NCBI GenBank assembly: GCA_005405945.1 | Contig: BJHW01000001.1 | Location: forward strand, 6,634,001-6,698,000 | Direction: 5' to 3' | From: Streptomyces violaceusniger | GTDB lineage: Bacteria > Actinomycetota > Actinomycetes > Streptomycetales > Streptomycetaceae | DNA: 64,000 bases | In this document: positions 7,411-16,360 of the stretch, one piece after another | Layout: every line of letters starts with the position of its first letter | Numbering within the stretch: the first letter of the stretch is position 1 | Notes under the pieces: generated by a model | The model's database searches: none | What the model was told of the DNA's origin: nothing | The model's input: the letters and a program-made list of their open reading frames with translations, nothing else | Program-made: the position numbers and the translations under genes

Positions 7411-8724
7411 GTGCTCACCGCGTTCGCCCGGGCGTTCAAGACGCCCGACCTGCGCAAGAAGCTGCTGTTCACGCTGGGCATCATCGTGCTCTTCCGGCTC
7501 GGGCAACACGTCCCGATCCCGGGCATCGACTACAAGAACGTCCAGACGTGCATGGACCTCGCCAAGGGCCAGCAGGGGCTGTTCGGCCTGGTCAACATGT
7601 TCAGTGGTGGCGCACTGCTCCAGATCACCATCTTCGCACTGGGGATCATGCCGTACATCACGGCGAGCATCATCCTGCAGCTGCTGACCGTGGTGATCCC
7701 GCGCCTCGAGGCCCTCAAGAAGGAGGGCCAGGCCGGTCAGGCGAAGATCACGCAGTACACCCGCTATCTGACCATCGCGCTGGCGATCCTCCAGGGCACC
7801 GGCCTGGTGGCCACCGCCCGCAGCGGCTCGCTCTTCCAGAGCTGCCCGGTCGGCGGACAGATCGTCCGTGACGACTCGATCTTCACCACCGCCGTGATGG
7901 TCATCACGATGACCGCGGGCACCGCGCTGATCATGTGGCTCGGTGAGCTGGTCACCGACCGCGGCATCGGCAACGGCATGTCGATCCTGATGTTCGTCTC
8001 GATCGCCGCCGGGTTCCCGAGCGCGATGTGGAGCATCAAGCAGCAGGGCAAGATCATGGACGGCTGGCTGGAGTTCGGCCTGGTGATCCTCTGTGGTCTG
8101 GCCATGGTCGGCCTGGTGGTCTTCGTCGAGCAGGCCCAGCGCCGGATCCCCGTGCAATACGCCAAACGCATGATCGGCCGTCGCTCTTACGGCGGTACGT
8201 CCACCTACATCCCGATGAAGGTGAACCAGGCGGGTGTGATCCCCGTGATCTTCGCCTCATCGCTGCTGTACATCCCGGCGCTGATCGTCCAGTTCTCCAA
8301 TTCGAAGGCCGGCTGGGCGACCTGGATCTCGCAGAACTTCGTCAAGGGCGACCACCCGATCTACATCGCCACGTACTTCCTGCTGATCGTCTTCTTCGCG
8401 TTCTTCTATGTCGCCATCAGCTTCAACCCCGAAGAAGTTGCCGACAACATGAAGAAGTATGGTGGGTTCATCCCGGGTATCCGGGCTGGTCGTCCCACCG
8501 CGGAGTATCTGAGCTACGTGCTGAACCGCATCACGTGGCCCGGTGCGCTCTATCTGGGCTTGATCGCCCTGGTGCCCACGGTGGCGCTGGTGACGCTCAA
8601 CGCCAATCAGAACTTCCCGTTCGGCGGCACGAGCATCCTGATCATCGTGGGTGTCGGCCTGGAGACTGTGAAGCAGATCGAGAGCCAGCTTCAGCAGCGA
8701 CACTACGAAGGGTTCCTCCGCTGA
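7411..8724 (+). CDS. secY: Preprotein translocase subunit SecY
   Basis: SecY (437 residues, GTG start) is the channel-forming subunit of the Sec translocon. Ten hydrophobic segments are visible, including FTLGIIVLFRLGQHVPIPG (TM1 and plug region) and GILILGVGLETVKQIE-like residues at the C-terminus (IIVGVGLETVKQIES). AGGAGGCACC precedes the GTG. The TGA overlaps the adk ATG by one base, the usual secY-adk-map order. Confidence 0.98.
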   Translation: MLTAFARAFKTPDLRKKLLFTLGIIVLFRLGQHVPIPGIDYKNVQTCMDLAKGQQGLFGLVNMFSGGALLQITIFALGIMPYITASIILQLLTVVIPRLEALKKEGQAGQAKITQYTRYLTIALAILQGTGLVATARSGSLFQSCPVGGQIVRDDSIFTTAVMVITMTAGTALIMWLGELVTDRGIGNGMSILMFVSIAAGFPSAMWSIKQQGKIMDGWLEFGLVILCGLAMVGLVVFVEQAQRRIPVQYAKRMIGRRSYGGTSTYIPMKVNQAGVIPVIFASSLLYIPALIVQFSNSKAGWATWISQNFVKGDHPIYIATYFLLIVFFAFFYVAISFNPEEVADNMKKYGGFIPGIRAGRPTAEYLSYVLNRITWPGALYLGLIALVPTVALVTLNANQNFPFGGTSILIIVGVGLETVKQIESQLQQRHYEGFLR

Positions 8725-9380
8725 TGCGAATCGTCCTCGTCGGACCTCCGGGAGCCGGCAAGGGTACGCAGGCCGCGTACCTCGCCGAGAAGCTGTCGAT
8801 CCCGCATATCTCCACCGGCGATCTGTTCCGCGCGAACATCAGCCAGGGCACCCCCCTCGGCAAGCAGGCGCAGGAGTACATGCGGGCCGGGCAGCTGGTA
8901 CCGGACGAGGTCACCATCGGCATGGCGGAGGACCGGATGGGCCAGCCGGACGCGGCGACCGGCTTCCTGCTCGACGGCTTCCCGCGCAACCTGGCGCAGG
9001 CCGAGGCCCTGGACGCCTACCTCCGGGACCACGAGCTCACGCTGGACGCGGTGCTGGACCTGGAGGTCCCCGAGGCCGAGGTGGTCAAGCGGATCGCCGG
9101 CCGCCGCACGTGCCGCAACGACAGCGCGCACACCTTCCATGTGGAATACAAGAAGCCCAAGACAGAGGGCGTGTGCGACGTGTGCGGCGGTGAGCTGTAC
9201 CAGCGCGAGGACGACAGCGAGGAGACGGTCCGCGACCGGCTGGAGGTCTACCACAGCCAGACCGAGCCGATCATCGACTACTACAAGGCCCAGGGCCTGG
9301 TCGTGACGATCTCGGCGCTGGGCAAGGTCTCCGAGGTCACCCAGCGGGCGATGGACGCCCTGGCCGCGAAGGCGGCCTGA
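8724..9380 (+). CDS. adk: Adenylate kinase
   Basis: Adenylate kinase (218 residues) interconverts ATP+AMP and 2 ADP. The P-loop GPPGAGKGT is at residues 7-15, the AMP-binding GDLFR follows, and DGFPRN is present. The LID (about residues 125-165) carries CRNDSAH and CDVCGG, consistent with a metal-binding LID, although the first pair is not a plain CxxC. One-base overlap with secY. Confidence 0.97.
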   Translation: MRIVLVGPPGAGKGTQAAYLAEKLSIPHISTGDLFRANISQGTPLGKQAQEYMRAGQLVPDEVTIGMAEDRMGQPDAATGFLLDGFPRNLAQAEALDAYLRDHELTLDAVLDLEVPEAEVVKRIAGRRTCRNDSAHTFHVEYKKPKTEGVCDVCGGELYQREDDSEETVRDRLEVYHSQTEPIIDYYKAQGLVVTISALGKVSEVTQRAMDALAAKAA

Positions 9381-9400
9381 GGACCGCGAGAACCAGTGCG

Positions 9401-9439
9401 GTATGGCCGTGGCGCCCCTGCGGGGCGCCACGGCCATAC
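9401..9439 (+). terminator. Perfect 18 bp hairpin between adk and map
   Basis: Positions 9401-9418 pair perfectly with 9422-9439 across a 3-base loop; TGTTGAG follows. This is the strongest terminator-like structure in the ribosomal region and suggests that map has its own transcription signal in the 60 bases that remain. Confidence 0.75.
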
Positions 9440-9499
9440 TGTTGAGCAGATATGTCACGGCACAGACCGGCACCAGAGACTGACCCGGAAGGCACCCCC

Positions 9500-10336
9500 A
9501 TGGTGGAGATCAAGACTCCCGAGCAGATCGCGAAGATGCGTGAGGCGGGACTGGTCGTCGCCGCCATTCACGAGGCGACCCGGGCGGCGGCCGTCCCCGG
9601 CGCCAGTACCAAGGACCTGGACGACGTCGCCCGTAAGGTCATCGCCGACCACGGCGCCAAGTCGAACTTCCTCGGGTACGGCGGCTTCCCCGCCACCATC
9701 TGCACCTCGGTGAACGACATCGTGGTGCACGGCATCCCGGACCGGGAGACCGTCCTGAAGGACGGCGACATCATCTCCATCGACGCGGGCGCGATCGTGG
9801 ACGGCTGGCACGGCGACGCCGCCTTCACCGCCTTCGTGGGCACCGGGCACGCCCCGGAGCTGTACGAGCTCAGCCGGGTCACCGAGGAGTCCATGTGGGC
9901 CGGGATCGCGGCGGTCCGCAAGGGCCACCGGCTGGTCGACATCTCCAAGGCGATCGAGGGCTACATCCGCCGCCAGCCCCGCCCGGCCTCCGGCAAGTAC
10001 GGGATCATCGAGGACTACGGCGGCCACGGCATCGGCACCCAGATGCACATGGACCCGCATCTGCTGAACTACGTCTCCAGGAAGCGCGGCAAGGGTCCGA
10101 AGCTGGTCCCCGGCTTCTGCATCGCGATCGAGCCCATGGTGAGCCTGGGCACCGCGAAGACGCACGTCCTGGCCGACGACTGGACGGTCAAGACGGACGA
10201 CGGCACCTGGTCCAGCCACTGGGAGCACTCGGTCGCGCTGACCGAGGAGGGCCCGCTGGTGCTGACCGCCGTGGACGGCGGCAAGGCCAAGCTGGCCGAG
10301 CTGGGCGTGGAGACCGCGCCCGACCCGCTGGCCTGA
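9500..10336 (+). CDS. map: Methionine aminopeptidase, type I
   Basis: The enzyme removes initiator methionine. From ATG 9500 it is 278 residues. The five metal ligands of the family can be placed: Asp in IDAGA, Asp in GWHGDAA, His in HGIGTQMHMDP, Glu in IAIEPM and Glu in SHWEHSVAL. An in-frame ATG at 9452 would add 16 residues unlike the family; GGAAGGC is spaced correctly for 9500. Confidence 0.96.
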   Translation: MVEIKTPEQIAKMREAGLVVAAIHEATRAAAVPGASTKDLDDVARKVIADHGAKSNFLGYGGFPATICTSVNDIVVHGIPDRETVLKDGDIISIDAGAIVDGWHGDAAFTAFVGTGHAPELYELSRVTEESMWAGIAAVRKGHRLVDISKAIEGYIRRQPRPASGKYGIIEDYGGHGIGTQMHMDPHLLNYVSRKRGKGPKLVPGFCIAIEPMVSLGTAKTHVLADDWTVKTDDGTWSSHWEHSVALTEEGPLVLTAVDGGKAKLAELGVETAPDPLA

Positions 10337-10366
10337 CGATCTCCGTGGGCATAAAGATCTCAAAAT

Positions 10367-10383
10367 CGGGGCATGATGCCCCG
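10367..10383. repeat. 17 bp palindrome between map and infA
   Basis: CGGGGCAT and ATGCCCCG flank a single central G. It may be a short terminator for map or an operator upstream of infA. Confidence 0.35.
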
Positions 10384-10385
10384 GA

Positions 10386-10415
10386 TTCGTGTTTCGGGAT
10401 GCCCTGACGTAGACT
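10386..10415 (+). promoter_or_regulatory. Possible infA promoter
   Basis: TAGACT (10410-10415) fits a streptomycete -10 box; TTCGTG (10386-10391) lies 18 bases upstream as a weak -35. The position 70 bases before infA suits transcription of the infA-rpmJ-rpsM group. Confidence 0.35.
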
Positions 10416-10486
10416 GACACGTCGGCTCTCGCATGCCCTCCCGCATGTCGCGAGCCGATCAAGGTAGCCGATCCCGAAAGCAGGAC

Positions 10487-10708
10487 ATGGCCAAGAAGCA
10501 AGGCGCCATCGAAATCGAGGGCACCGTGATCGAGTCTCTGCCGAACGCGATGTTCAAGGTGGAGCTTCAGAACGGTCACAAGGTCCTCGCGCACATCAGC
10601 GGCAAGATGCGTATGCACTACATCCGCATCCTGCCCGATGACCGGGTGGTCGTGGAGCTGTCTCCGTACGACCTCACGCGCGGACGGATCGTCTACCGCT
10701 ACAAGTAG
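10487..10708 (+). CDS. infA: Translation initiation factor IF-1
   Basis: IF-1 is a 73-residue OB-fold protein that occupies the 30S A site during initiation. MAKKQGAIEIEGTVIESLPN and KMRMHYIRILPDDRV are diagnostic. AGCAGGAC lies just before the ATG. Confidence 0.98.
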   Translation: MAKKQGAIEIEGTVIESLPNAMFKVELQNGHKVLAHISGKMRMHYIRILPDDRVVVELSPYDLTRGRIVYRYK

Positions 10709-10736
10709 ATCTCACGACCCGGAGAACCTCACACCC

Positions 10737-10850
10737 ATGAAGGTCAAGCCGAGCGTCAAGAAGATCTGCGACAAGTGCAAGGTGATCCGCCGCCACGGCC
10801 GGGTCATGGTCATCTGCGACAACCTGCGCCACAAGCAGCGCCAGGGCTGA
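10737..10850 (+). CDS. rpmJ: 50S ribosomal protein L36
   Basis: The 37-residue product MKVKPSVKKICDKCKVIRRH has the zinc ribbon ligands C11, C14, C27 and H32, so this is the zinc-containing form. It sits 28 bases after infA in the standard order infA-rpmJ-rpsM. Confidence 0.96.
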   Translation: MKVKPSVKKICDKCKVIRRHGRVMVICDNLRHKQRQG

Positions 10851-11046
10851 CGCACACCGGCCGGAATCCTGCACCACTCGCAGTATCTTCGCGCGACGTC
10901 ATAACTTTGCGTACATACGCAGTCACCCGTTCCCGCCCCGCGGGGACGACACCCCCGGTCGGAGGCCGGGGACCCGTAAGCCGTTCCGTACGGCGGCCGG
11001 GAGTGGTGCTGCGGAAGACCTCCGACAACCACCTGGAGCCAGATTC
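10851..11046 (+). promoter_or_regulatory. rpmJ-rpsM leader
   Basis: This 196-base gap carries the interrupted palindrome TGCGTA-CA-TACGCA (about 10908-10921) and a GC hairpin near 10950-10972 (CCCCGG...CCGGGG type). A promoter and leader for the rpsM-rpsK-rpsD-rpoA group is the likeliest content, but I cannot place a -10 with confidence. Confidence 0.35.
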
Positions 11047-11427
11047 ATGGCACGCCTCGCAGGCGTTGACCTCCCGCGCGACAAGCGCGTCGAGGTCGCC
11101 CTCACCTACGTCTTCGGCATCGGTCGCACCCTTGCCCAGCAGACGCTCGCCAACACCGGTGTGAACCCGGACACCCGCGTTCGCGACCTGGCCGAAGAGG
11201 ACCTGGTCAAGATCCGCGAGTACGTGGACAACAACATCAAGACCGAGGGTGACCTCCGTCGCGAGATTCAGGCCGACATCCGCCGCAAGGTCGAGATCGG
11301 CTGCTACCAGGGTCTGCGCCACCGCCGCGGCCTTCCGGTCCACGGCCAGCGCACGTCGACCAACGCCCGCACCCGCAAGGGCCCGCGTCGCGCCATCGCC
11401 GGTAAGAAGAAGCCGGGCAAGAAGTAG
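11047..11427 (+). CDS. rpsM: 30S ribosomal protein S13
   Basis: S13 (126 residues) in the 30S head contacts P-site tRNA. MARLAGVDLPRDKRVEVALTY, the helix-two-turn-helix, and RGLPVHGQRTSTNARTRKG are conserved; the tail is lysine-rich. Confidence 0.98.
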   Translation: MARLAGVDLPRDKRVEVALTYVFGIGRTLAQQTLANTGVNPDTRVRDLAEEDLVKIREYVDNNIKTEGDLRREIQADIRRKVEIGCYQGLRHRRGLPVHGQRTSTNARTRKGPRRAIAGKKKPGKK

Positions 11428-11495
11428 TCCGCACCGGACGCTGACAAGCGGTCCGAGCTGTAGGACCGACCACCTCCACGGGAGATTTCAAGAGA

Positions 11496-11900
11496 ATGCC
11501 TCCGAAGAGCAGGACGGCCGGCGCCAAGAAGGTGCGCCGCAAGGAGAAGAAGAACGTCGCCCACGGGCACGCTCACATCAAGAGCACGTTCAACAACACC
11601 ATCGTCTCGATCACGGACCCGACCGGGAACGTGATCTCTTGGGCCTCGGCCGGCCACGTCGGCTTCAAGGGCTCGCGCAAGTCCACTCCGTTCGCCGCGC
11701 AGATGGCCGCCGAGTCGGCCGCCCGCCGCGCGCAGGAGCACGGCATGCGCAAGGTCGACGTGTTCGTCAAGGGTCCGGGCTCCGGCCGTGAGACCGCGAT
11801 CCGCTCGCTCCAGGCCACCGGCCTGGAGGTGGGCTCGATCCAGGACGTCACTCCGACTCCGCACAACGGATGCCGCCCGCCCAAGCGTCGGCGCGTCTGA
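11496..11900 (+). CDS. rpsK: 30S ribosomal protein S11
   Basis: S11 (134 residues) forms the platform with S18 and S21. The segments HIKSTFNNTIVSITDPTGN and the C-terminal DVTPTPHNGCRPPKRRRV are diagnostic. GGGAGAT lies upstream. Confidence 0.98.
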   Translation: MPPKSRTAGAKKVRRKEKKNVAHGHAHIKSTFNNTIVSITDPTGNVISWASAGHVGFKGSRKSTPFAAQMAAESAARRAQEHGMRKVDVFVKGPGSGRETAIRSLQATGLEVGSIQDVTPTPHNGCRPPKRRRV

Positions 11901-11928
11901 CCGGCTGAAGTAGGAGACAACAGAAACA

Positions 11929-12554
11929 ATGGCGCGTTACACCGGGGCCGACTGCAAGCGTTGCCGTCGGGAGAAGCAGAAGCTCTTCCTCAAGGGGAGC
12001 AAGTGCGAGAGCGCGAAGTGCCCGATCGAGATCCGTCCTTACCCCCGGGTGAGCACGGTCGCGGGCGCACCAAGGACAGCGAGTACCTGCTGCAGCTCCG
12101 TGAGAAGCAGAAGGCGACCCGCATCTACGGCGTCCTTGAGAAGCAGTTCCGTGGTTACTACGCGGAGGCGAACAAGAAGACCGGCAAGACCGGTGAGAAC
12201 CTTCTTCGCATCCTCGAGACCCGACTCGACAACGTGGTCTACCGGGCCGGCTTCGCCAAGTCCCGCGACCACGCCCGTCAGCTGGTCCGCCACGGCCACT
12301 TCACCGTGAACGGCGTCAAGACCGACATCCCGTCGGCTCGTGTCACCGTGAACGACATCGTCGAGGTCCGTCCGAAGTCCCGCACCCTGACCCCCTTCCA
12401 GGTGGCTCAGGCCGAGGCGGGCGAGCGCACCGTGCCGGCGTGGCTGGAGGCCATTCCGTCGCAGCTGCGGATCCTCGTGCACTCGCTGCCCGAGCGCCAG
12501 GTGATCGACACCCAGGTGCAGGAGCAGCTGATCGTCGAGCTCTACTCCAAGTAG
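11929..12554 (+). CDS. rpsD: 30S ribosomal protein S4 (reading frame broken, probably a sequence error)
   Basis: S4 is an essential primary 16S rRNA binder. The first 39 residues (MARYTGADCKRC to IEIRPYP) read in one frame; from PGEHGRGRTKDSEY to LIVELYSK they read in another. The switch lies at the C run 12042-12046: one added C restores an uninterrupted protein of about 208 residues. The S4 RNA-binding domain with RLDNVVYRAGF and ARQLVRHGH is intact downstream. Four N-terminal cysteines (C9, C12, C26, C31) make a zinc-type S4. Since the cell cannot lose S4, an assembly error is much likelier than a mutation. Confidence 0.93.
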
Positions 12555-12593
12555 TAGCGACGACCCGCCGGCGTAGTCGGCTGATGTGAGGTC

Positions 12594-12626
12594 GGGCGGT
12601 ACGGAGCCGTTTGGCACGTACCGCCC
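12594..12626 (+). terminator. Hairpin between rpsD and rpoA
   Basis: A perfect 10 bp stem (12594-12603 with 12617-12626) encloses 13 bases. It lies 58 bases before rpoA and may act as attenuator or processing signal inside the alpha operon. Confidence 0.45.
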
Positions 12627-12683
12627 GTACCATTGAAGGGTTCGGCGTCAAATAGCGGGCGCCGAAGACTGGAGGCAATACCC

Positions 12684-13706
12684 ATGCTGATCGCTCAGCG
12701 TCCCTCGTTGACCGAAGAGGTCGTCGACGAGTTCCGCTCCCGGTTCGTGATCGAGCCGCTGGAGCCGGGCTTCGGCTACACCCTCGGAAACTCCCTGCGT
12801 CGTACGCTCCTCTCCTCGATCCCCGGTGCGGCGGTCACGTCCATCCGGATCGACGGGGTCCTGCACGAGTTCACCACCGTGCCGGGCGTCAAGGAGGACG
12901 TCACCGACCTGATCCTCAACATCAAGCAGCTGGTCGTCTCCTCGGAGCACGACGAGCCGGTCGTGATGTACCTGCGCAAGCAGGGCCCGGGTCTGGTCAC
13001 CGCCGCCGACATCGCGCCGCCGGCCGGTGTCGAGGTGCACAACCCCGACCTGGTCCTGGCCACGCTGAACGGCAAGGGCAAGCTGGAGATGGAGCTGACC
13101 GTCGAGCGCGGTCGCGGCTATGTCTCCGCCGTGCAGAACAAGCAGGTCGGCCAGGAGATCGGCCGGATCCCGGTCGACTCGATCTACTCGCCGGTGCTCA
13201 AGGTCACCTACAAGGTCGAGGCGACCCGTGTCGAGCAGCGCACCGACTTCGACAAGCTGATCGTCGACGTCGAGACCAAGCAGGCCATGCGGCCGCGCGA
13301 CGCCATGGCGTCGGCCGGTAAGACCCTGGTCGAGCTGTTCGGCCTGGCCCGCGAGCTGAACGTGGACGCCGAGGGCATCGACATGGGCCCGTCCCCGACG
13401 GACGCCGCCCTCGCCGCCGACCTGGCGCTGCCGATCGAGGAGCTCGAGCTCACCGTTCGTTCGTACAACTGCCTCAAGCGCGAGGGCATCCACTCCGTGG
13501 GTGAGCTCGTGGCGCGGTCCGAGGCGGACCTGCTCGACATCCGCAACTTCGGCGCCAAGTCGATCGACGAGGTCAAGGCGAAGCTGGCCGGTATGGGCCT
13601 CGCGCTCAAGGACAGCCCGCCCGGATTCGACCCGACCGCCGCCGCTGACGCCTTCGGCGCCGATGACGACGCGGACGCCGGTTTCGTGGAGACCGAGCAG
13701 TACTAG
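12684..13706 (+). CDS. rpoA: RNA polymerase alpha subunit
   Basis: RpoA (340 residues) nucleates RNA polymerase assembly through its N-terminal domain (EPGFGYTLGNSLRRTLLSS) and binds UP elements and activators through the C-terminal domain (about 245-310: YNCLKREGIHSVGELV, RNFGAKSIDEVK). The tail is acidic. I chose ATG 12684 because GGAGG precedes it and MLIAQRPSL is the family start. Confidence 0.98.
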   Translation: MLIAQRPSLTEEVVDEFRSRFVIEPLEPGFGYTLGNSLRRTLLSSIPGAAVTSIRIDGVLHEFTTVPGVKEDVTDLILNIKQLVVSSEHDEPVVMYLRKQGPGLVTAADIAPPAGVEVHNPDLVLATLNGKGKLEMELTVERGRGYVSAVQNKQVGQEIGRIPVDSIYSPVLKVTYKVEATRVEQRTDFDKLIVDVETKQAMRPRDAMASAGKTLVELFGLARELNVDAEGIDMGPSPTDAALAADLALPIEELELTVRSYNCLKREGIHSVGELVARSEADLLDIRNFGAKSIDEVKAKLAGMGLALKDSPPGFDPTAAADAFGADDDADAGFVETEQY

Positions 13707-13734
13707 AACCCGCTGGTCCGCTGTGGCTGAGGTC

Positions 13735-13770
13735 TCGTCCTCAATCGCCGGACGGGCTGGATTTTGTCCA
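13735..13770 (+). repeat. Half of a Streptomyces intergenic palindromic repeat
   Basis: The stretch around GTCCTCAATCGCCGGACGGG CTGGATTTT resembles one arm of a dispersed inverted repeat I know from Streptomyces intergenic regions. Only one arm is present, between rpoA and rplQ. Confidence 0.4.
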
Positions 13771-13818
13771 CTGACACCGGTACCTGATACGGCCGGTGCA
13801 GACATCTAGGAGATACAC

Positions 13819-14340
13819 ATGCCGAAGCCCACCAAGGGCGCCCGTCTGGGCGGCAGCGCCGCACACGAGCGGCTCCTGCTGGCGAACCTCGCCACGGCGC
13901 TGTTCGAGCACGGCCGGATCACCACCACCGAGGCGAAGGCCCGCCGCCTGCGCCCGGTCGCGGAGAAGCTGGTCACCAAGGCGAAGAAGGGCGACCTTCA
14001 CAACCGCCGTCTGGTGCTCCAGACCATCCGCGACAAGAGCGTCGTGCACACCCTCTTCACCGAGATCGGGCCGCGCTACGAGAACCGGCCGGGTGGCTAC
14101 ACCCGCATCACCAAGATCGGTAACCGCCGTGGCGACAACGCCCCGATGGCGGTCATCGAGCTGGTCGAGGCGCTGACCGTGCAGCAGGAGGCCGTGGGCG
14201 AGGCCGAGGCCGCCACCAAGCGCACCGCCAAGGACGCCGCCGGTGACCAGGCCGTCGCGGACCTCAAGAAGGAGACCCCGGCCGCCGAGGCCGCCGAGGC
14301 TCCGGCCGAGGCCGAGGCCGAGGAGTCGAAGGACGCCTGA
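13819..14340 (+). CDS. rplQ: 50S ribosomal protein L17
   Basis: L17 (173 residues) lies near the exit tunnel. The core MPKPTKGARLGGSAAHERLLLANLATALFEH-type start and GGYTRITKIGNRRGDNAPM are conserved. The last ~50 residues are an Ala/Glu-rich acidic tail typical for streptomycetes. Last gene of the supercluster; truA follows. Confidence 0.97.
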   Translation: MPKPTKGARLGGSAAHERLLLANLATALFEHGRITTTEAKARRLRPVAEKLVTKAKKGDLHNRRLVLQTIRDKSVVHTLFTEIGPRYENRPGGYTRITKIGNRRGDNAPMAVIELVEALTVQQEAVGEAEAATKRTAKDAAGDQAVADLKKETPAAEAAEAPAEAEAEESKDA

Positions 14341-14425
14341 GGCGTCTGATCGGCTTTCGTCGTACGGACGGGCCCGCCCCCAGATCCTGGGAGCGGGCCC
14401 GTTCCGCATGGAGAGGAACGGTTGG

Positions 14426-15291
14426 GTGAGTGACGAGGCGGCGCCCGGTTTCGTACGGGTCCGGCTGGATCTGAGTTACGACGGCAAGGACTTCTCGGGC
14501 TGGGCCAAGCAGCGCGAGCGGCGCACCGTACAGGGCGAGCTGGAGAGCGCGCTGCGGACGGTGACGCGCTCCTCGGAGACCTTCGAGCTGACCGTCGCGG
14601 GCCGCACCGACGCGGGGGTGCACGCCCGCGGCCAGGTGGCGCACGTGGATCTGCCCGAGGCGCTGTGGGCCGAGCACCGGGACAAGCTGTTGCGGCGGCT
14701 GGCCGGCCGGCTGCCTCATGACGTACGGGTCTGGAAGGTCGCCGAGGCCCCCACCGGGTTCAACGCCCGCTTCTCCGCGATCTGGCGGCGCTACGCCTAC
14801 CGGGTCACCGACCACCCCGGCGGGGTCGACCCGCTGCTGCGCGGCCATGTGCTGTGGCACGACTGGCCGCTGGACGTGGACGCCATGAACGCGGCCTCGA
14901 CACGGCTCCTGGGCGAGCACGACTTCGCCGCGTACTGCAAGAAGCGCGACGGCGCCACCACCATCCGCACCCTCCAGCGGCTGGACTGGGTGCGCGGGGC
15001 GGACGGCGTGATCACGGCCACGGTGCGGGCGGACGCCTTCTGCCACAACATGGTGCGCTCGCTGGTGGGCGCCCTGCTCTTCGTCGGCGACGGCCACCGT
15101 CCCCGGACTGGCCCGCCAAGGTGCTCTCCGCCGGGCTGCGCGACTCCGCCGTCCATGTCGTACGCCCGCACGGCCTGACCCTGGAAGAGGTCGGCTACCC
15201 GGCCGACGACCAACTCGCCGCCCGTAACCGGGAGTCCCGCAACAAGCGCTCCCTGCCGGGCGCGACGGCGATCGGTTCCGGCTGCTGCTGA
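14426..15291 (+). CDS. truA: tRNA pseudouridine synthase A (frame broken near the C-terminus)
   Basis: TruA converts U38-U40 of tRNA anticodon arms. The catalytic Asp lies in the conserved AGRTDAGVHA motif; FNARFSAIWRRYAYR and FCHNMVRSLVGALL follow. The frame breaks at the C run 15100-15103: one added C continues into DWPAKVLSAGLRDSAVHVV and stops at 15291 (288 residues). Start: GTG 14426 (MSDEAAPGFVRVRLDLSY) with GGAGAGGA upstream; ATG 14408 is the alternative. The rplQ-truA order is conserved. Confidence 0.9.
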
Positions 15292-15314
15292 GACGGCTGC
15301 CGCTGAGACGGTGG

Positions 15315-15339
15315 GTGTGGGCGGGCGATCACTGGGTAC
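15315..15339 (+). promoter_or_regulatory. SigB-type promoter candidate for the stressosome operon
   Basis: GTGT (15315-15318), 15 bases, GGGTAC (15334-15339) matches the GNNT-N14-16-GGGTAY consensus of streptomycete SigB-family stress sigma factors. It lies 143 bases before rsbR. Confidence 0.4.
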
Positions 15340-15481
15340 TCGCCACGCGCATCGTGTGGGAACGGCGGGTCGACAACAGGTCACGACGGGGCGGCGATCG
15401 GCATGATGCGGCTTCCGGGTCCCCTGGAAGATCGATAAAATTTGCCAACCGAGAACGGTCGCCGACCGCGAAGGGATCCGC

Positions 15482-16360
15482 GTGAGTACCAGCGAGGCCG
15501 CTGTGCGAGAGCGCCTGACCAGGGCGCTTCACGAACGCGGCGAGGAGATCGCCGATCGCTGGGTCGAGCTGCAGATGGAGCAGGCCCTGCTCGACACCGA
15601 CATCGGCGAGGCCGAACTCCGCGAGGAGGCCGACGCGTTGATCGAGGCACTGGTCCCGGGGCTGCGGAGCGGTGTGCCGGTGGACCGTGTGGTGACCTCC
15701 ACGCCGGGGCTGCACGAGGCCGTGGTCGGGCTGTCGCTGCGCCGGGCCCGGGCCGGGGCCACGCCGACGGCGACCTCGCTCGCGGTGCTCGCGCTCAAGG
15801 AGGCGCTGCTGAAGGCGGTGCAGCGGGACACCCGGGACGCCGAGGAGCTGTTCGCCTCGGCCGTCTTCATGAACCGGCTGCTCGATGTGGCCGGGGCGCT
15901 GTCCTTCGAGACCTATGTGGAGGGCCGCGAGGAGATCATCCGCCGGCAGAGCCAGCAGTTGATGGAGCAGTCGACGCCGGTGGTGCGGCTGTGGCGGCAG
16001 GTGCTGGCCGTGCCGCTGATCGGAACCCTGGACACCGCACGGACCCAGGTGGTCATGGAGAACCTGCTCCAGGCCATCCAGGACCACGAGGCGCTGGTCG
16101 CGATCGTCGACATCACGGGTGTGCCCACGGTGGACACCGCCGTCGCCCAGCACCTGATGCAGACCGTCAACGCGGTGCGGCTGATGGGCGCGGACTGTGT
16201 GATCAGCGGGGTGCGCCCCTCGATCGCCCAGACCATCGCCCAGCTCGGCATCGATCTGTCCACCATCCTCACGCGGGCGACGCTGGCCGACGCGCTGGCC
16301 GCCGCGATCAAGCTGATCGACGGGCCCGGGCCCGACGGTGACGAAGGAGACGACCGGTGA
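15482..16360 (+). CDS. rsbR: RsbR-type stressosome sensor protein
   Basis: The 292-residue product has an N-terminal helical sensor region (about 1-160) of the RsbRD kind and a C-terminal STAS domain (about 170-285, VAIVDITGVPTVDTAVAQHL). T182 and T219 fall where RsbRA of Bacillus is phosphorylated by RsbT; this is position-based inference. GTG start; the TGA overlaps rsbS. It heads a five-gene operon, and would form the stressosome shell with RsbS and RsbT. Confidence 0.88.
   Translation: MSTSEAAVRERLTRALHERGEEIADRWVELQMEQALLDTDIGEAELREEADALIEALVPGLRSGVPVDRVVTSTPGLHEAVVGLSLRRARAGATPTATSLAVLALKEALLKAVQRDTRDAEELFASAVFMNRLLDVAGALSFETYVEGREEIIRRQSQQLMEQSTPVVRLWRQVLAVPLIGTLDTARTQVVMENLLQAIQDHEALVAIVDITGVPTVDTAVAQHLMQTVNAVRLMGADCVISGVRPSIAQTIAQLGIDLSTILTRATLADALAAAIKLIDGPGPDGDEGDDR

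Noticed and set aside
12129..12309. Programmed frameshift in rpsD
   Set aside because: There is no slippery site with stimulatory structure, and the same single-base loss occurs in many unrelated genes.
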